Assembly: GCA_023634235.1 (NCBI GenBank)
Contig: JAMKCF010000019.1
Location: forward strand, 4,464,001-4,528,000
DNA from: Pisaster brevispinus
Taxonomy: Eukaryota; Echinodermata; Asteroidea; Forcipulatida; Asteriidae
Direction: 5' to 3'
Length of the DNA stretch: 64,000 bases
The stretch's first letter is position 1, and every line of letters starts with the position of its first letter. Under the pieces are notes generated by a model that worked only from the letters and a program-made list of their open reading frames with translations, searched no databases and was not told where the DNA came from. Shown piece by piece: positions 46,094 to 58,390 of the stretch. A program made the position numbers and the translations under genes.

Positions 46094-46984
46094 TGTTATC
46101 TAATTTTCAGGACTTTTTGTTTCTGTATCGTCTCATGTCTAATACAGGGAAACTAGACACCAATGTCTAAACTGAAGCAGTACTTTCCTAGTTTTCAGTC
46201 AGGCTTACTTTATTAATCGGCACAATGCTGGAAGTTTTGTTTTGGGCTGAAACAAATCTTATGTAAAAATCCCACACATTTTCAAACGCTAATCTGATTA
46301 AAATGCGAAATGAATCACTTCTAAAGGAAGACTGTATGGGACTGGTTGGAAAGGGATATAACTTCACCCCCTCACCTCCCCTCCCTAGTCCAGACAGAAT
46401 CATTTATTACACAAGCTCATCCAAAAACACCTTCGCACTTAAACGATTCCAGCTGATACTCATAATATCTTAGTGTATCAAGGGGAAATCAGTTTGTTTC
46501 ACTCCCCCCCCCTTTAAGCTGTGCAGCAAGAGCTCATTTTAAAGGGAATATTGTTTTAGACCCCACAGTGAAGGGTCAAGCCTGCGGGCATTCACTCGGC
46601 CTACTTTAGTTCCGCGGCTATTTCCTACTGTTTTCTACCATTTGGGAAGTTATAAGTTAATTATTTACTACATTGTTGACAGTCCCCGACCTTTGAATAA
46701 AGTAGTGTACATTTTGTCATGCTTTCATACTTGAGAAAGGTTGTTAATTAATTCACAAGCCTTACTTGTGTTACTGCGAGTGAAGGGATAAATCGTCTTG
46801 TTGACAAACAGTGCTGCCTGTTTTTGAAACAGGTTATTAACATACAAACACCAACTTGAATATCTGAGGTAATGAGAGATCAGAAGAGGAAATATAACAG
46901 CATGGAAGCAAGAAGGACCATCCATGTCCAAATATATATTATATTTATCAATTAATAAACCAGAAGGGCAACTGAATGGGTAAA

Positions 46985-47062
46985 ATTGTAATTCAATTTT
47001 GGAGTGAACAAAGACAAATTGACTTGAGCAGAGTTTGAACCTGGGATCTCCGAATTAACAGG
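46985..47062 (-). repeat. tRNA-like SINE, minus strand
   Basis: On the minus strand: GGCCTGTTAATTCGGAGATC, then CAGGTTCAAACTCTGCTCAA and GTCAATTTGTCTTTGTTCAC, matching the B box and tail of 42912-43085. Confidence 0.7.
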
Positions 47063-47388
47063 CCATACTTTTCTTGTAAAGCTATTTCATTGTGGCACAT
47101 GTACACGTGTAGTGAGTTCGTATTGTGCAGTTTTAAGGTAAACAGGGCCATGATTAATCAGCTAGACAAGATCAGAGAGGGGGGGGGGGGGGGAGAGGTG
47201 CTGTTTGCCACAATTCTTGTGATTTATGTTTCTGCTCACTTGAAGTTACAATGACTATAGTATACCCCATCTTGTGACCCATAACATACTTAACCAGTAC
47301 AACTGTTTTAGATATACTGTGTCAAACACAAGACTGAGTAGTCATTTTGCCGTACTTCAATGACTATTGATATTCCATTTTCTTTATT

Positions 47389-47812
47389 AGTAAAGGTAAG
47401 ATCATTGGTAAATACTCCAAAAACTAATGACTTACTTGGTGATGAGAAGCACTGCAGCTGTTGATACATTTTGTGGTGGATTGCCTTCAAAGTACTTTGG
47501 TTTGGACAATTTTTCACTCAACAGAATTTGAATAATGAGAAATTATTCATGCTTAACTCGTTTCTCAGATTTCTGAGGGTTGGTGTCCTCTTGCAAATGC
47601 TGCAGCTAGAGATGCGGTTGGTACCCTCTGTCACCTCAGTAATTGGGATGGATTTGACATTCTTGCGTAAATACTGTGACAGTGTTTTGCTAATTTTCTC
47701 AGCAAGTAGGCACTATACTCAACTGAAACTTTGACATGTGACTTTTATTGTATCTTTCTTTATAATTATTATTGTGCCTACAAATCAGCAGAACGTTGAC
47801 AAAAACCTTTAA
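47389..47812 (+). mobile_element. TTAA-type MITE
   Basis: AGTAAAGGTAAGATCATTGG on the left and AACCTTTAAG on the right. The interior GAAGCACTGCAGCTGTTGAT, TTCTGAGGGTTGGTGTCC and CTTTGACATGTGACTTTTAT matches 27774-28212 in the same orientation. Confidence 0.75.
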
Positions 47813-48059
47813 GTCACTCTGAATGAAACCAGAAAAGGAGAATAAATGGTCTTTAGAGATCAATCACAAACACCTAACGAAAATTTGCCAGTAATAACAC
47901 AATATTTGAAATGCGCTGATCTCTGTTATGGCATAGAGAATGGTATATGGTAACTGGACTAATTGTTTATCATATCATAGGAACGAAAGTAACAAGGAGT
48001 TCCAAAGTTCCTCCAAGAGTTTTAGGAGAGCAGTTAACAACCCTCCTCACATGCTAGCT

Positions 48060-48345
48060 TGAAAATGAGAAATAAACTAGTTTATTGGACACAAACAACC
48101 CTGGAATATTTCTTCTTGAAAGAAGTGATGTTTCTGAGAAGAACCAGAGGTGAGTTGAGTTGATGTTCTGAGGAGTGTGCTCTGTTTGTCTTCAGGAGAA
48201 TTCAACAGCATCTTCCTCTGAAGATGAACAGAGCACACGTCTATTCCACCATCCACACTCTGGTTCTTGTCAAAACCACAGCAAATCTCTCAAGGAGAAA
48301 TTATTACATGTTTGTCTCAAAGAAACCAGATTTCTCATTTTCAAC
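48060..48345. mobile_element. Foldback element with nested inverted repeats
   Basis: Outer arms TTGAAAATGAGAAA (48059) and TTTCTCATTTTCAA (48331); inner arms AGAACCAGAGGTG and CACTCTGGTTCT; core AGTGTGCTCTGTTTGTCTTC facing GAAGATGAACAGAGCACAC. The core motif AGTGTGCTCTGCTCGTCTTC also occurs once at 36434-36453. Confidence 0.7.
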
Positions 48346-49496
48346 ACCATGCGAAGCTTCAAAATCTTACTCGGCTTGAAAACATCAATGTTTAGTTCAA
48401 AATTGTGATTCATCCAATGTGTTGGTAACATCATACCCCTACACTGTTCATCACCGGAAAGCATGCAACAATTAAAGTCCAGGGCACACCTGCAGGACCC
48501 GTCCCTGGATGTGATGGGGTTGTCATCCGGTTACCTCTATAAGGATTCCATCCATCCCAGTAGTCTAAGAGACTATACATTACACACAGGTGTTGTCTGG
48601 GTTGAATCAGGGCTTAATGCAGGGCTGTGTTGACAGAGCAACATAGCCCATGTGTGTCCCCAGTGTAAGTGGAATGTTACTTCACCTTGCTGGACAATTT
48701 ACTCATGTTATGAGTCAGCCTCTATTGGACAAAGTGATTACATTCCCCATAGTGTAATTTGCCTCAGTACAGGTTGACCTCTGCATACAGCTGGATCTTC
48801 CAATGACAAAGTCAGACGCCCTCTCACAATGTGTGTTTAGATGGCAGTAGATACTGCCACTTAAAGAAATGAAACAATTTGATTGTGTGAAATCGGAGAC
48901 AGATGTCTCGTTTGATTTGATTTTTTTTTTTTCATCAAATAATTACCATGGAATTCTGGAATTTTTTGGTTTGGCCTTTGACATTCCTCCAAGGTTTTTA
49001 TTTTTCAGTACTGCATATGAGGTCACAGTATGCATGGATTCTACAAAATGTGAACTTTAATATATTGCATGTTTGGGGACAGCTGTTGTAATGTAATGAG
49101 ACATGTATACCTGTATATGTAGGTACTCTTTCGTTGGCAACACAAAAACTGTTTACTTGTTTATGATATTTTGGGGACGAATATGGCACATCATCACAAG
49201 GCCCTGAAAGAGCAACGGTGGAGGTAGAGGGGTAAATGTTTTAAATACAATCTTTGAAGGTGGAAAGAAGAGGGACAAGAAAGAGCTAGAAATAGTATAC
49301 AGTGCTCACACATTGGTGTACAGAATCCTGGGCCTTTTCCTAAATCTGGGCTTGAGCTCTGGCTCCGTCCTGGGCTCATCATCAACTTGTGGACAGTGCA
49401 CATTTTCACGTTGTTTCTAACTTCAAACGGGGCCTGAAGCGGGAGACGAAGCCTATAAGCTTATTAAGCTAAGGTTTGGAAAAAAGCCCCAGACCT

Positions 49497-49650
49497 GGCA
49501 CACTTGATGGTCTAGTGGTTAGACATCTGTCAGAAATACGGGGTCTTTGGTTCGAATCTTAACTGAGTAGCCTGTGGATTTGTTCTCAGCAGGACTTGGT
49601 GAAGCACTGAGCATGCTTACTACACCTCGGTGTGAGGGCAAAACCATAAT
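49497..49650 (+). repeat. tRNA-like SINE (GGTCTAGTGGTTAGA A box)
   Basis: TGATGGTCTAGTGGTTAGAC is the A box and TTTGGTTCGAATCTTAAC the B box. The body reads CTGTGGATTTGTTCTCAGC and CACCTCGGTGTGAGGGC. Shares head and body with 51215-51365. Confidence 0.75.
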
Positions 49651-50794
49651 CGCTATCTGTATCCCTGATGTGATTGTTAAATACAATTTAAATGGTAACC
49701 ATCGGTTATGCATTTGGGACATATTGTTTGTTTGAAAGGCAGACAGAAAATAATTGCTCATATAAATTTGGTGTTGCAGTCATCATCATGGCCTTTCCCA
49801 GTCGTAAGGGACAATGGAGATGGCGACTCTCACAGTAATGGATGAAGTAGAGCAACAGCAGAATGGTTGTTGGCAGTTGACTCCCAGGTTTTATTCGGGA
49901 GTATTCAGAGTATTCGGTATTCATTAGTGCTTGGGAAGAAACTGGATGAGTACTGAGTGCATTTGCATTGCATTTCGGCTGTTACTGTACATGCATATGG
50001 ACAAACAAAACCAGCTGAATATCATAATGGGAGTCTTATTTCAGGATTGAGGGACTAGTTACTGGTTCAGCTTTAGCTAAGAAAAGAGCTATAGGGTTCT
50101 GCCTTATGCCTATTCTTCATCATTGCGAGGTTAGCCAATGGCAATTGCTACATTCATGCAAATAACCCTAGCTCATCAGTAGAGGTTTGTTACTATATGA
50201 CACTAGTGCTTACATCACTTGCTGATGGAGGGTACTATAATTTTGATGATTTACTGGGAGGAAGGGCAGTTGACTGAAGGAGTGGAGTTCTGTGCTTATG
50301 AATGAATAGTTCCTGCAGTGGCTGTGGGTGATTTACAGCAAGACTACAGTAGATGTAGAGTTAGTGGTATGGCCTGATGAGCCTCCATCCAGTATTCTAG
50401 ACATGTAGCTGGGATATTACCCATCCCTCTCCCATGGTGATGACATACATGTATCTTGAGACTCTCATCTGTCCATTATTTCTATTGTCACTCTCTGTTA
50501 GTCCCCTCCCTGTTTTCACTCATGCAGACCACTAGTGTTGTGTGAGTAAACTTGGGGAACTTTGGGCAGGGGGTGTGGTCTTCCTGGTTTCTAGCCAGTG
50601 CCACGCCTTGCTTGACACACCGACTTGTAGGAGTCCACCTCCTTCCGTCAAGAAGAGCGATTAAGGCTCAGTATAAAATCAGTGACTAGAATTATAATGT
50701 AGTCGGGTTCAAGATTTATGCTCAGTTGAAAAAAAAAACATGTGTGATTCTGATGTACATTTATGTAGCAGAGAAATGTAAAATGGAAATTGAA

Positions 50795-50912
50795 AAATAG
50801 TATCAGCTGTTGCAAACTGCTTACCAACCAAGAAGACCTATCGTATAAATGCTTTTGTTACACCAACTGTTTATGTTTGTGGTGTTGTCATTTAGCCTTC
50901 GAGAAACGTTTG
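50795..50912. repeat. CCTTCGAGAAAGACT repeat, rearranged
   Basis: AGCTGTTGCAAACTGCTTAC (reverse end) is followed by GTCATTTAGCCTTCGAGAAA (direct start), so the two ends are inverted with respect to the 25089 copy. Confidence 0.6.
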
Positions 50913-51214
50913 TTCCAGGGAATTATTGATTCCGCGGAGGGGGAAGAGAGGGTAGGGGTGTGAGGCGGTCAAGATAGACAAACACAATTGTTCTTTCATC
51001 ATCATCATGTTTAGATACATTTTTGTTCTGGCCATCTTGATTCACCTTCAACTAACATGCTCAGTAAATCAACAAACGTTGTGTGTAACCATTGTTTCTC
51101 CCATTGTTTATCTACCTGCCTAGCTGTAGCCTATTAGTGAACGTGAAATGTAAGTTCCAACACGCACTAGACTTGTATTGTACTCTTTATAGGATTCAAA
51201 CTGGCCGCTTGTCA

Positions 51215-51365
51215 CTGGGCAAGCTCAGTGGTCTAGTGGTAAGACACCTGCTCTAGATTGGCAGGTGTCCTGGGTTTGAATCCCTCCTGAGTAGTAACTC
51301 TACGGATTTTGTCTTTCTGCTGGACTCTCGTGTATACAAGTGCTCATCACACATTAGTGTAGGGT
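51215..51365 (+). repeat. tRNA-like SINE, second copy
   Basis: CTCAGTGGTCTAGTGGTAAG, GGCAGGTGTCCTGGGTTTGA and ATCCCTCCTGAGTAGTAACT, then a body ending CATTAGTGTAGGGTG. The adjoining C/A run and (CAA)n lie at its 3' end. Confidence 0.75.
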
Positions 51366-51388
51366 GCCCCCCCCCAAAAAAAACAAAA

Positions 51389-51390
<2 letters not shown>

Positions 51391-51432
<42 letters not shown>
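51391..51432 (+). repeat. (ACA)14 microsatellite
   Basis: About 14 uninterrupted ACA units follow a C9 and short A runs at the 3' end of a SINE. The threonine-rich frame across it is not a gene. Confidence 0.9.
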
Positions 51433-53689
51433 CTAAAATCTTCATGTATGCCGTCAGAGGGGGGTAACTATTTAGACAAACTCATCAAAATTGAAGGGTT
51501 ATGGGGGGTGCTCAGAGGGTTTTTCTTCTTACTGAGTAACCGATTCTCGGGGTGTGTACTTTTATTAACATGGAGTACCTCAGTTAGCATTTATTGAACT
51601 TACAATCAGATCTCACGTCAACCTCAACCCTCAACGGCTGACTGTACCATTCAATCCCGAGTTCCCCCATCATCAAAAGGTGGCCCACCAAAAATATACA
51701 ATGTAATAAACCATAAGGGAACTAACAAAGTGTGAATTTTTATTAATAAAACTGTGATCTAGTTGGGTAACATAAGAGTTTCTTCACACGTAGGAGAGAT
51801 TGTAGTATTACTGGCCAAAGAAATTGTTTTGGAATGAAATCAAATGTTTGTAAGTGCCAGAAGTGGTTCAGGTTACATTTACACATGCTCATAGGATCTC
51901 TATTTTTGTATCCCACTTAGCAAAAAATCCGAATGGGATTTCTAAATTTACAGTTGATGACCGCAGTTTATCCTCACGACAGACTATTCCAATAATAAAC
52001 CCAAATTATGGAATAAGTCTTCGGTGGAATCCGCTGGGAATCTCTGCGGAGAATGTCAGAGCTAAATCCTGGCTCGGCTCCGTTGTTTTCACAACCTTTT
52101 GCTACCGTTTTGATTCTAACAGTCCGGTTTCATTGATTCTTATCCCAGCCAAGCGTAGCCGGGTGTTGAATGAAGTACTTAGATGTTTACCTGGTGAGCC
52201 TTGCAATTGGAGCACTGGTGACCGCGGTGGCATGGGATAGTCTGGAACATATTACATACTCTTTCAGAATATTATTACCTTAAAAAAAAAAGTTGATTAT
52301 GATTGAACCAAAAAAAAAGTCAGTCTCAAAGCTGACTGATTTTAAAGTTCATGCCACTAGGCTTACCAATCCTCCAGAGAAATGTTTCCATCTGAGATAT
52401 TGTCAGAGTTGAGGAAATAGCATATCACTGCCGTTTATTTGGAGTGCCTGTGCCCGAAATAAGATTGATTATAAACGTGTATACAAGTCCCTGAAAGGAT
52501 TGGGGGGTTTTTTGCACTGAAAGAAAACCACCTGCTTCAATGAAGTTCCAATGTTGGTTGTAATGAAAGTATAAGTGTATGGCCATTAATTTACCCTTCC
52601 CCAAAAAAATAATGTACTTTCTGACAGTTTTCACATAAAAAAAAGAAATTGGATCTGTTTGTATACAGCTTTAGAAAGGACTGGGAAAAGACAAACATCT
52701 ACTTTCTTTTTTTTTCTTTTTTTTTCCCAACACTGAGACCGATTATTCTCAGAACTATTTGTATCTAATGTACTGACTTCTCGATTCTTCTGGAAAACCA
52801 GTTCTTATTCTGATTCTTTAAGAAAATGTAATAGTAGAAGGTTCTGATGTACGGGTAGGCCTAATGCCAAAATAAAGAAACCGTTATGCCCCCAACACTG
52901 GGGTATGTTGTTTTTGAGTAAGTTGTTCCCTCCAGTCATAGGTTTCCCACTTGATGTATGATCATATTTAAGTGATGGATTTCTTCCAACATGCTTGTCA
53001 TGAATTGTCTTTTGGCGGAAGATGAGATCAAAGTTTTAATACCCAGACAAAATGGAATGTGTGACTGCCGCAAGCTTCTGCAGTGTGATGAATTCCTTGA
53101 TCTGCATAAAAACAAATAGATGTATCACTTTTTAAAACAGGTTAACGAAAGACTTTCTCTTCAAAACTTTTCAAAGTCATATATCTACAAAAGTACAATT
53201 CCGATTGAGTTGGATCTTGGTATACACATATACAGGGACGTGTCATAGATGATGTCATGATGACGTACATCATGTACAGTACCTTGTTACGTCACATACA
53301 CATTTTAAAGTCGTATATCGACGAAAGTAAAAGTCTGATTTAGTTTAATCTTGCTATGCCTGTCGACAGGGATGAGTTACAGGTCAAAATTGAAATCAGC
53401 ATAATGTTTTTAGTCTGATTTCTGAGCTGAATTTAAATGAAAGTAAAAAAAGCCCAGTGTTCTGTTTATCAAACAGACGCGCGGCATATAGTTATCCATT
53501 GTTTGTGTTAAGTGCACACATTTCAGCACAATGTTTTAACCTGGTAACTTAGCAGCCACCTAGTGCCTTTGAAATTCTCCCACTGGGATAGGAATGGCAA
53601 AAACATCCAGAGGGTAATTGAAACATCCCCCCAAAAATTCCTTAAAATATATTGTATTTAAAAGCAATTGACAGGCATTAGCAGGGCTC

Positions 53690-54050
53690 AAAATTAACAC
53701 TGAACCACAGGCCTGAGGCCTGAGATTTTAGCCTGGGGCCAGTAAACACACAATGGCACAAGCTGGGTGGTCTTGTGTTTTTCAATTGAATAAATTTCCT
53801 CTTTGTGTAATATCTCTGTGAAAGAAATGTGGACTGTGAATCTGTGATAATTATCTTTCAATTCTCTTTCAACGGTATCGAAGTACACTTACACATACAG
53901 ACATGAACACAAATGAGATAGATCTTCTCTTAGTGCCCGTTCAACCCTATTCGATTCTGCCTGGTCTAGTAAAGTAAATTCTGGTCCAGTAAAAACTTCA
54001 AGCTAGAAGCTCTGCAGTCTTGTGGATTTTTCCCAAAATTTGAGTCCTGA
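53690..54050 (+). repeat. Dispersed repeat with GGTGGTCTTGTGTTT core
   Basis: AGGGCTCAAAATTAACACTG, GAGGCCTGAGATTTTAGCC, GGGGCCAGTAAACACAC and GTGGTCTTGTGTTTTTCAAT on the left; CTGGTCCAGTAAAAACTTCA, GCAGTCTTGTGGATTTTTCC and AAATTTGAGTCCTGA on the right. Full-length relative of 9485-9895. Confidence 0.7.
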
Positions 54051-54400
54051 TTATTCAAGTGCACCTTATTGCAGTTATGTTATTGTTTTTATATAATTGT
54101 TTGTTTGTTTATTTATTTCTCCCCCCCCCCCATTTGACCTACCAGTTTGGAGCACCTGGCATGCCTCTTAATACATTTGCGTAGGCAGGTCATTAATAAC
54201 ACGCAGACAGCTGAGTGATCAAGCTTAATTTATATCCAGTCACAGGAAGCAATTAACCCTTCATTAAACCTACTCACTGTAATGTGGTACCCATAATTTG
54301 TTTATGGTTTAGCATTCACTCTGACACTGACATATTCAGTGGCAATTATCACAGGGGCGTAACAAATTCACAATTTATTGACAAAAACAGGTGGGTAGTG

Positions 54401-54838
54401 TTAAAGGTAGGGTAGTAGATTGTTTTTGTTGATGTAATACTGATTTAATGGCAAACTTTTTAAATAAAGATACAATGAAAGTCAGCTGAATACAGTGTCT
54501 ACTTGTGGGGAAAACAGGGAAAAAAATGTCACAGTATTGTCACAAGAACATTAAATCCATTCATGTTTAGTGAGGTGACAGTGGGTACAAAATCGACCCT
54601 CTGGCCACAGCCTTTGAGAACAGACGCCAACCCTCAGAAATCTGAGTCATGCATTCTCAGATTTATATGTTTTTATTGGTTTCTAATTAACGGGGGCATT
54701 TCAGACAAATAATTTTGCTGGAGGCTTACTACCATTACCATTTTATAACAAGTAAGCTGTCCGATAGAAATTGCACAATTTTGTTTGGGGGGGGGAGGAG
54801 GGGGGAGGTCATTACCAAAGTATGACCCTACCTTTAAA
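54401..54838 (-). mobile_element. TTAA-flanked MITE, best-preserved ends
   Basis: Left end TTAAAGGTAGGGT; right end ACCCTACCTTTAA: 13-bp perfect inverted ends including TTAA. The interior GTCACAAGAACATTAAATCC and ACGCCAACCCTCAGAAATC follows 44048-44472. 438 bp, no coding frame. Confidence 0.8.
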
Positions 54839-55508
54839 CTTTAAAGATTGCTTGATCTTTACCAGAGGTTCTCCTTGTCCAAATAACCACAAATTTTATA
54901 TTCAATATCATCCTAACTTGCCATAATTTTCTTGTTTGGCTGGAGAGGATGGGCGCACTGTGCCTGCACCTGTTGACTCAAGACTGTATACTGTTGTGAT
55001 TAAACTGGCTGGATATAAAAACAACAATAATTTGGTTATTTTTGTCATTGTAAACAGGAACTGCCAAAAAGTCCTAGTGGACCACAGTGTACATGCTGTA
55101 CTTGGTAGACTTAACGCAGTGCAGGATTTGGGTTAATGGCCCGATCCAGACAATCACTTTCATGTATGACAAACATTATTCTGCAAAATGTTTTTGGCTC
55201 TATTGTATTTTTTTCCATTAGGGTGTGGGCATACTTTGTTGTCTTGAAAACCACATCCTCTGATTTGCTAACCGAGAAATTACCCAAAGCTAAAATAGCT
55301 GGGGCAAGTCTCAATAATTCATTGGCCATTTTGAGAATTTTACTTCAAAGAGGTAAACAAAATTACCTCTTTGATGTCGCCGACACAATAAGCCATTTGC
55401 AAGCTAGATTTGAATGATGTATGCTACAAAGGCTCTCTTAGTCTCAAAGGACCACTTAAATTTGATTTCCTGAGAGTGGAGATAGTTTCCATATCACATG
55501 GTCCATGA

Positions 55509-56098
55509 TAGCCTTGTCCAAGGCTCCCCACGCAAGCACCCCGCTTTGAATTCACCAGGTAGCATAACAATACTGGCACGGTACTGCAGTACTTGATATA
55601 CAGTATACTGTGGGGTCGAAGCATGGTTTTTCAACCTCGTACCAAAAAATGAGGCCGAAACAGAGCCTTGTTCCCACTGTAAAAAGGTCAGATTGTGGGT
55701 GGAGTTGCTTTATGCTAATATTTTCCGAAGGTATATGCTCATTGGTTAATGTATAGTGGCAAGGTGAATACTACATAAATTAAAAATGCCAATCATCATA
55801 ACGAGAGTTTATGATTGGACGGTTATCCGCCCAGTACAGGAAATGAATATTCAATATCCGATTTCAGCATACGTAATTTGCGCTAGAATCCCTGCGCAAT
55901 GATAAAGAAAAACATAAGCTGCCGTTTACAGTGGGAACAAGGCTCTGTTTCGGACTCGTTTTTTGGTACGAGGTTGAAAACCATGCTTCGACCCCACGGT
56001 ATACTGTATATCAAGTACTGCAGTACCGTGCCTGTATTGTTATGCTACCTGGTGAATTCAAAGCGGGGTGCTTGCGTAAAGAGCCTTGGACAAGGCTA
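55509..56098. mobile_element. 590-bp foldback element with ~190-bp arms
   Basis: The left arm (about 55509-55690) and right arm (about 55915-56098) are near-perfect inverted copies: AGCCTTGTCCAAGGCTC faces GAGCCTTGGACAAGGCT, CGGTACTGCAGTACTTGATA faces TATCAAGTACTGCAGTACCG, and CCTTGTTCCCACTGTAAA faces TTTACAGTGGGAACAAGG. TA flanks both ends, compatible with a TA target duplication. The about 225-bp centre is unique and contains CCAAT-type motifs (ATTGGTTAATG, GCCAATCATC, GATTGGACGG). No transposase. Confidence 0.85.
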
Positions 56099-56317
56099 GG
56101 TCCGTGACTGTGTACACCCTTACCCAGTTTGTTATGAACAGACACTGCACAGTGGCAGGCTTTACCCATCTGGAGATTGCTTCACAAAAGCTTGCCGCAA
56201 ACCATGTGATGTAGCAACACTGTCTTTAGTCTGGGGGAATCTAACTTGAGTGTTCACATGTGACCAGCCAAGTAATTGTATAATCACACTTTCAAAGTCT
56301 CACTTTGCAAAAGGATA

Positions 56318-56465
56318 TGCCGTATCCAAACGGCTGCCTATGATAGCTACGGCTCAACTTTTGTTGAGGGCATGGAGGTAGAAATCCCATGCTGAGGGTG
56401 TTGTCGAGAGCGTTCTATGACATTGGGATCTAGCCGTAGCTGTAACCGTAGCCTCCAGCTTGGTC
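56318..56465. mobile_element. GTAGCC-rich foldback element
   Basis: GCCGTATCCAAACGGCTGCC and ATAGCTACGGCTCAAC on the left; TAGCCGTAGCTGTAACCGTA and GCCTCCAGCTTGGTCCA on the right. Related to 45465-45625. Confidence 0.65.
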
Positions 56466-56603
56466 CAGACTGGCCTTAGTGCACCAGGGCTCGATGAGAT
56501 TGATCTTAGTGTTGTAGATATCCCCCTATGGTGATTTGTATTGTGTCACATTTTGCTCTTATTAAATAAGATTGCTTCATTAGCTGAGACAAAAATTTTA
56601 ATT

Positions 56604-56631
56604 CAAACAAACAAACAAACAAACAAACAAA
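56604..56631 (+). repeat. (CAAA)n microsatellite
   Basis: Seven CAAA units (AAACAAACAAACAAACAAAC). Similar short runs are at 18063-18084 (CAAA) and 18279-18297 (GTTT). Confidence 0.9.
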
Positions 56632-56856
56632 GTAGCAGGTGTGTATCCTCGTGTGAGTACTTGCCTTAAAGATCAAGTACTGGATTGGTGATTCTCAGGT
56701 CAATCTGAAAGCTCACTGATTCTAAAGTTCATACCAGTACAGATCCTCCAAAGAAATAGTCCTATTTCCTTTTGAAATACTGTCAAAGTGCAGAAAACAA
56801 CATAAAGGACAGACGGTCAATGGCAGAATTTGTGTGCTACATGTAGGTGGCAGCCA

Positions 56857-57370
56857 GTGTTGTAGGTATCGAGACCTGTCTCGGTAATGAGACCAGTCTC
56901 GAGACCCAATTTGTTGAGGTCTCAGCTTTCTTCAGGTCTCAATTTTTTTTACTCAGTCTCAGAGCAAAGGTCTTAAGGTTCCATGTCGAGATCTTTCAAG
57001 ACCTAAATTTTAAAATCAAGCCCAGTAATCAGAAAATTACATGATAGTATTTACTAATGTGTTCAAATGTTCCCAGTGGTGGTTCAGCATTGAAACTCTG
57101 TCAAAATTCAAGAAAGTTGGCTTTAAAAGTTGTTTGATTGTTGACAGTACTAACATGTCCGAAGTCTTGGTCTTGAGCGGGATGTCCCCCGCCCTCCCTG
57201 TCTTGTTCTTGGTCTCGGACATTGAGCATTCGGTCTCAGTTTCAAAGGAGAGGTCACGGTCTTGGTCTTGATGGGGATTTCTCTGTCTTGGTCTTGGTCT
57301 CGGACTCTGAGGTCTTGGTCTGGGAAGGGAGGGCTGTCTCAGACTTTGTGGTCTGGACTACAACGCTGGT
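56857..57370. repeat. GTCTTGGTCTCGG-rich foldback or satellite-like repeat
   Basis: Starts CCAGTGTTGTAGGTATCGAG and ends GACTACAACGCTGGTGGC, so the ends are inverted. Between them GAGACC, GGTCTCG and TCTTGGTCTTG words recur irregularly: GTCTCGGTAATGAGACCAG, GTCTTGGTCTTGAGCGG, TTGGTCTTGGTCTCGGACTC. Confidence 0.75.
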
Positions 57371-58390
57371 GGCAGCCTTTATGCACCAGGTAAACTTCTA
57401 TCGTGTAGACAGTTCTGAGCATGCTCACATCTAGCAACAATATATCAGCCTGGTATTAAGTCTGCTGCCACCTGTATGTACAGCATAGTATTCCCTCAAG
57501 ACTCCCATTCATAATGAACACCTGCAGTCTCCCACCTCTCTCATTCATGCGCTGTCAAGGTGATGACTTGAGCTGTCATATTAGGAACCTAACTCTCTCT
57601 AAAAAGCTGTAAACATGCGTGTTTGTATCCTCCCACGTCTTACACAAGCCAGCCCACATGGTGTATTTTTAGAGCACCGTGCAGGCTACAGGTAGCCCCA
57701 TGGGTGGAGTGATTCCGACATTCGCCCTCCTCTTTGCATCCTGAAGGCAGTTGAAATCAGCCAGCACAGTGGGACCAGTAATTTGCATGACTTCCCTTCC
57801 TAAACCCCATGGTGTTACTTGAAAGTGATAGGAGTATGATAATGGTAGGAGGGAATACTGCGAGAGAGGCTGGACTGTTTAGAGTCGCCGTCCAAGTTTC
57901 AAGATGAACAAAATTTGAAATTGATCGTGGGTGCCCGTTTTCTTCCCTCCTTATAAATACTTGCATCCACTCTTGAGTGTTTACTTCCTCAGTTACACCG
58001 ACCAGCCAAGCAGCCTCTACCATAAAAGAATACAACAGATTATACCAATAATTAATAGAATTGAAGCTAATATTTTGTTTTTGTATGAAAAACACAAATG
58101 ATATCAACACCTTGCATACATGTATGACGTTACAAGCTCAATCACTGCGCACACTAGGGTCAAAGGAAGACCTCCCATTGGTTGGTAGTTGTGTGCGTCA
58201 TGTACACATGTGCATGTTTCCATGGCTTGACCACAGCAATAACATAATACATGCATAAAAATGGTCAAATTTGGCTTAAAACTTTAACTTTCCTTGTGTA
58301 ACTTCATAAATTTAAGCCAACTTTTTGTTTACACTTTGGTTTTAAGTTTAAACTGAAGTTTTTATGAAGAAAAGTTTTTTTGGTTTTTTT

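Noticed and set aside
51854..52240. 128-codon open frame on the + strand
   Set aside because: No recognised domain or membrane/signal pattern and no supporting neighbour. Chance is the simplest reading.
55424..56099. Two similar ORFs on opposite strands (55424-55624 minus, 55899-56099 plus)
   Set aside because: They are the same text in the two arms of a foldback element, not paralogous genes.
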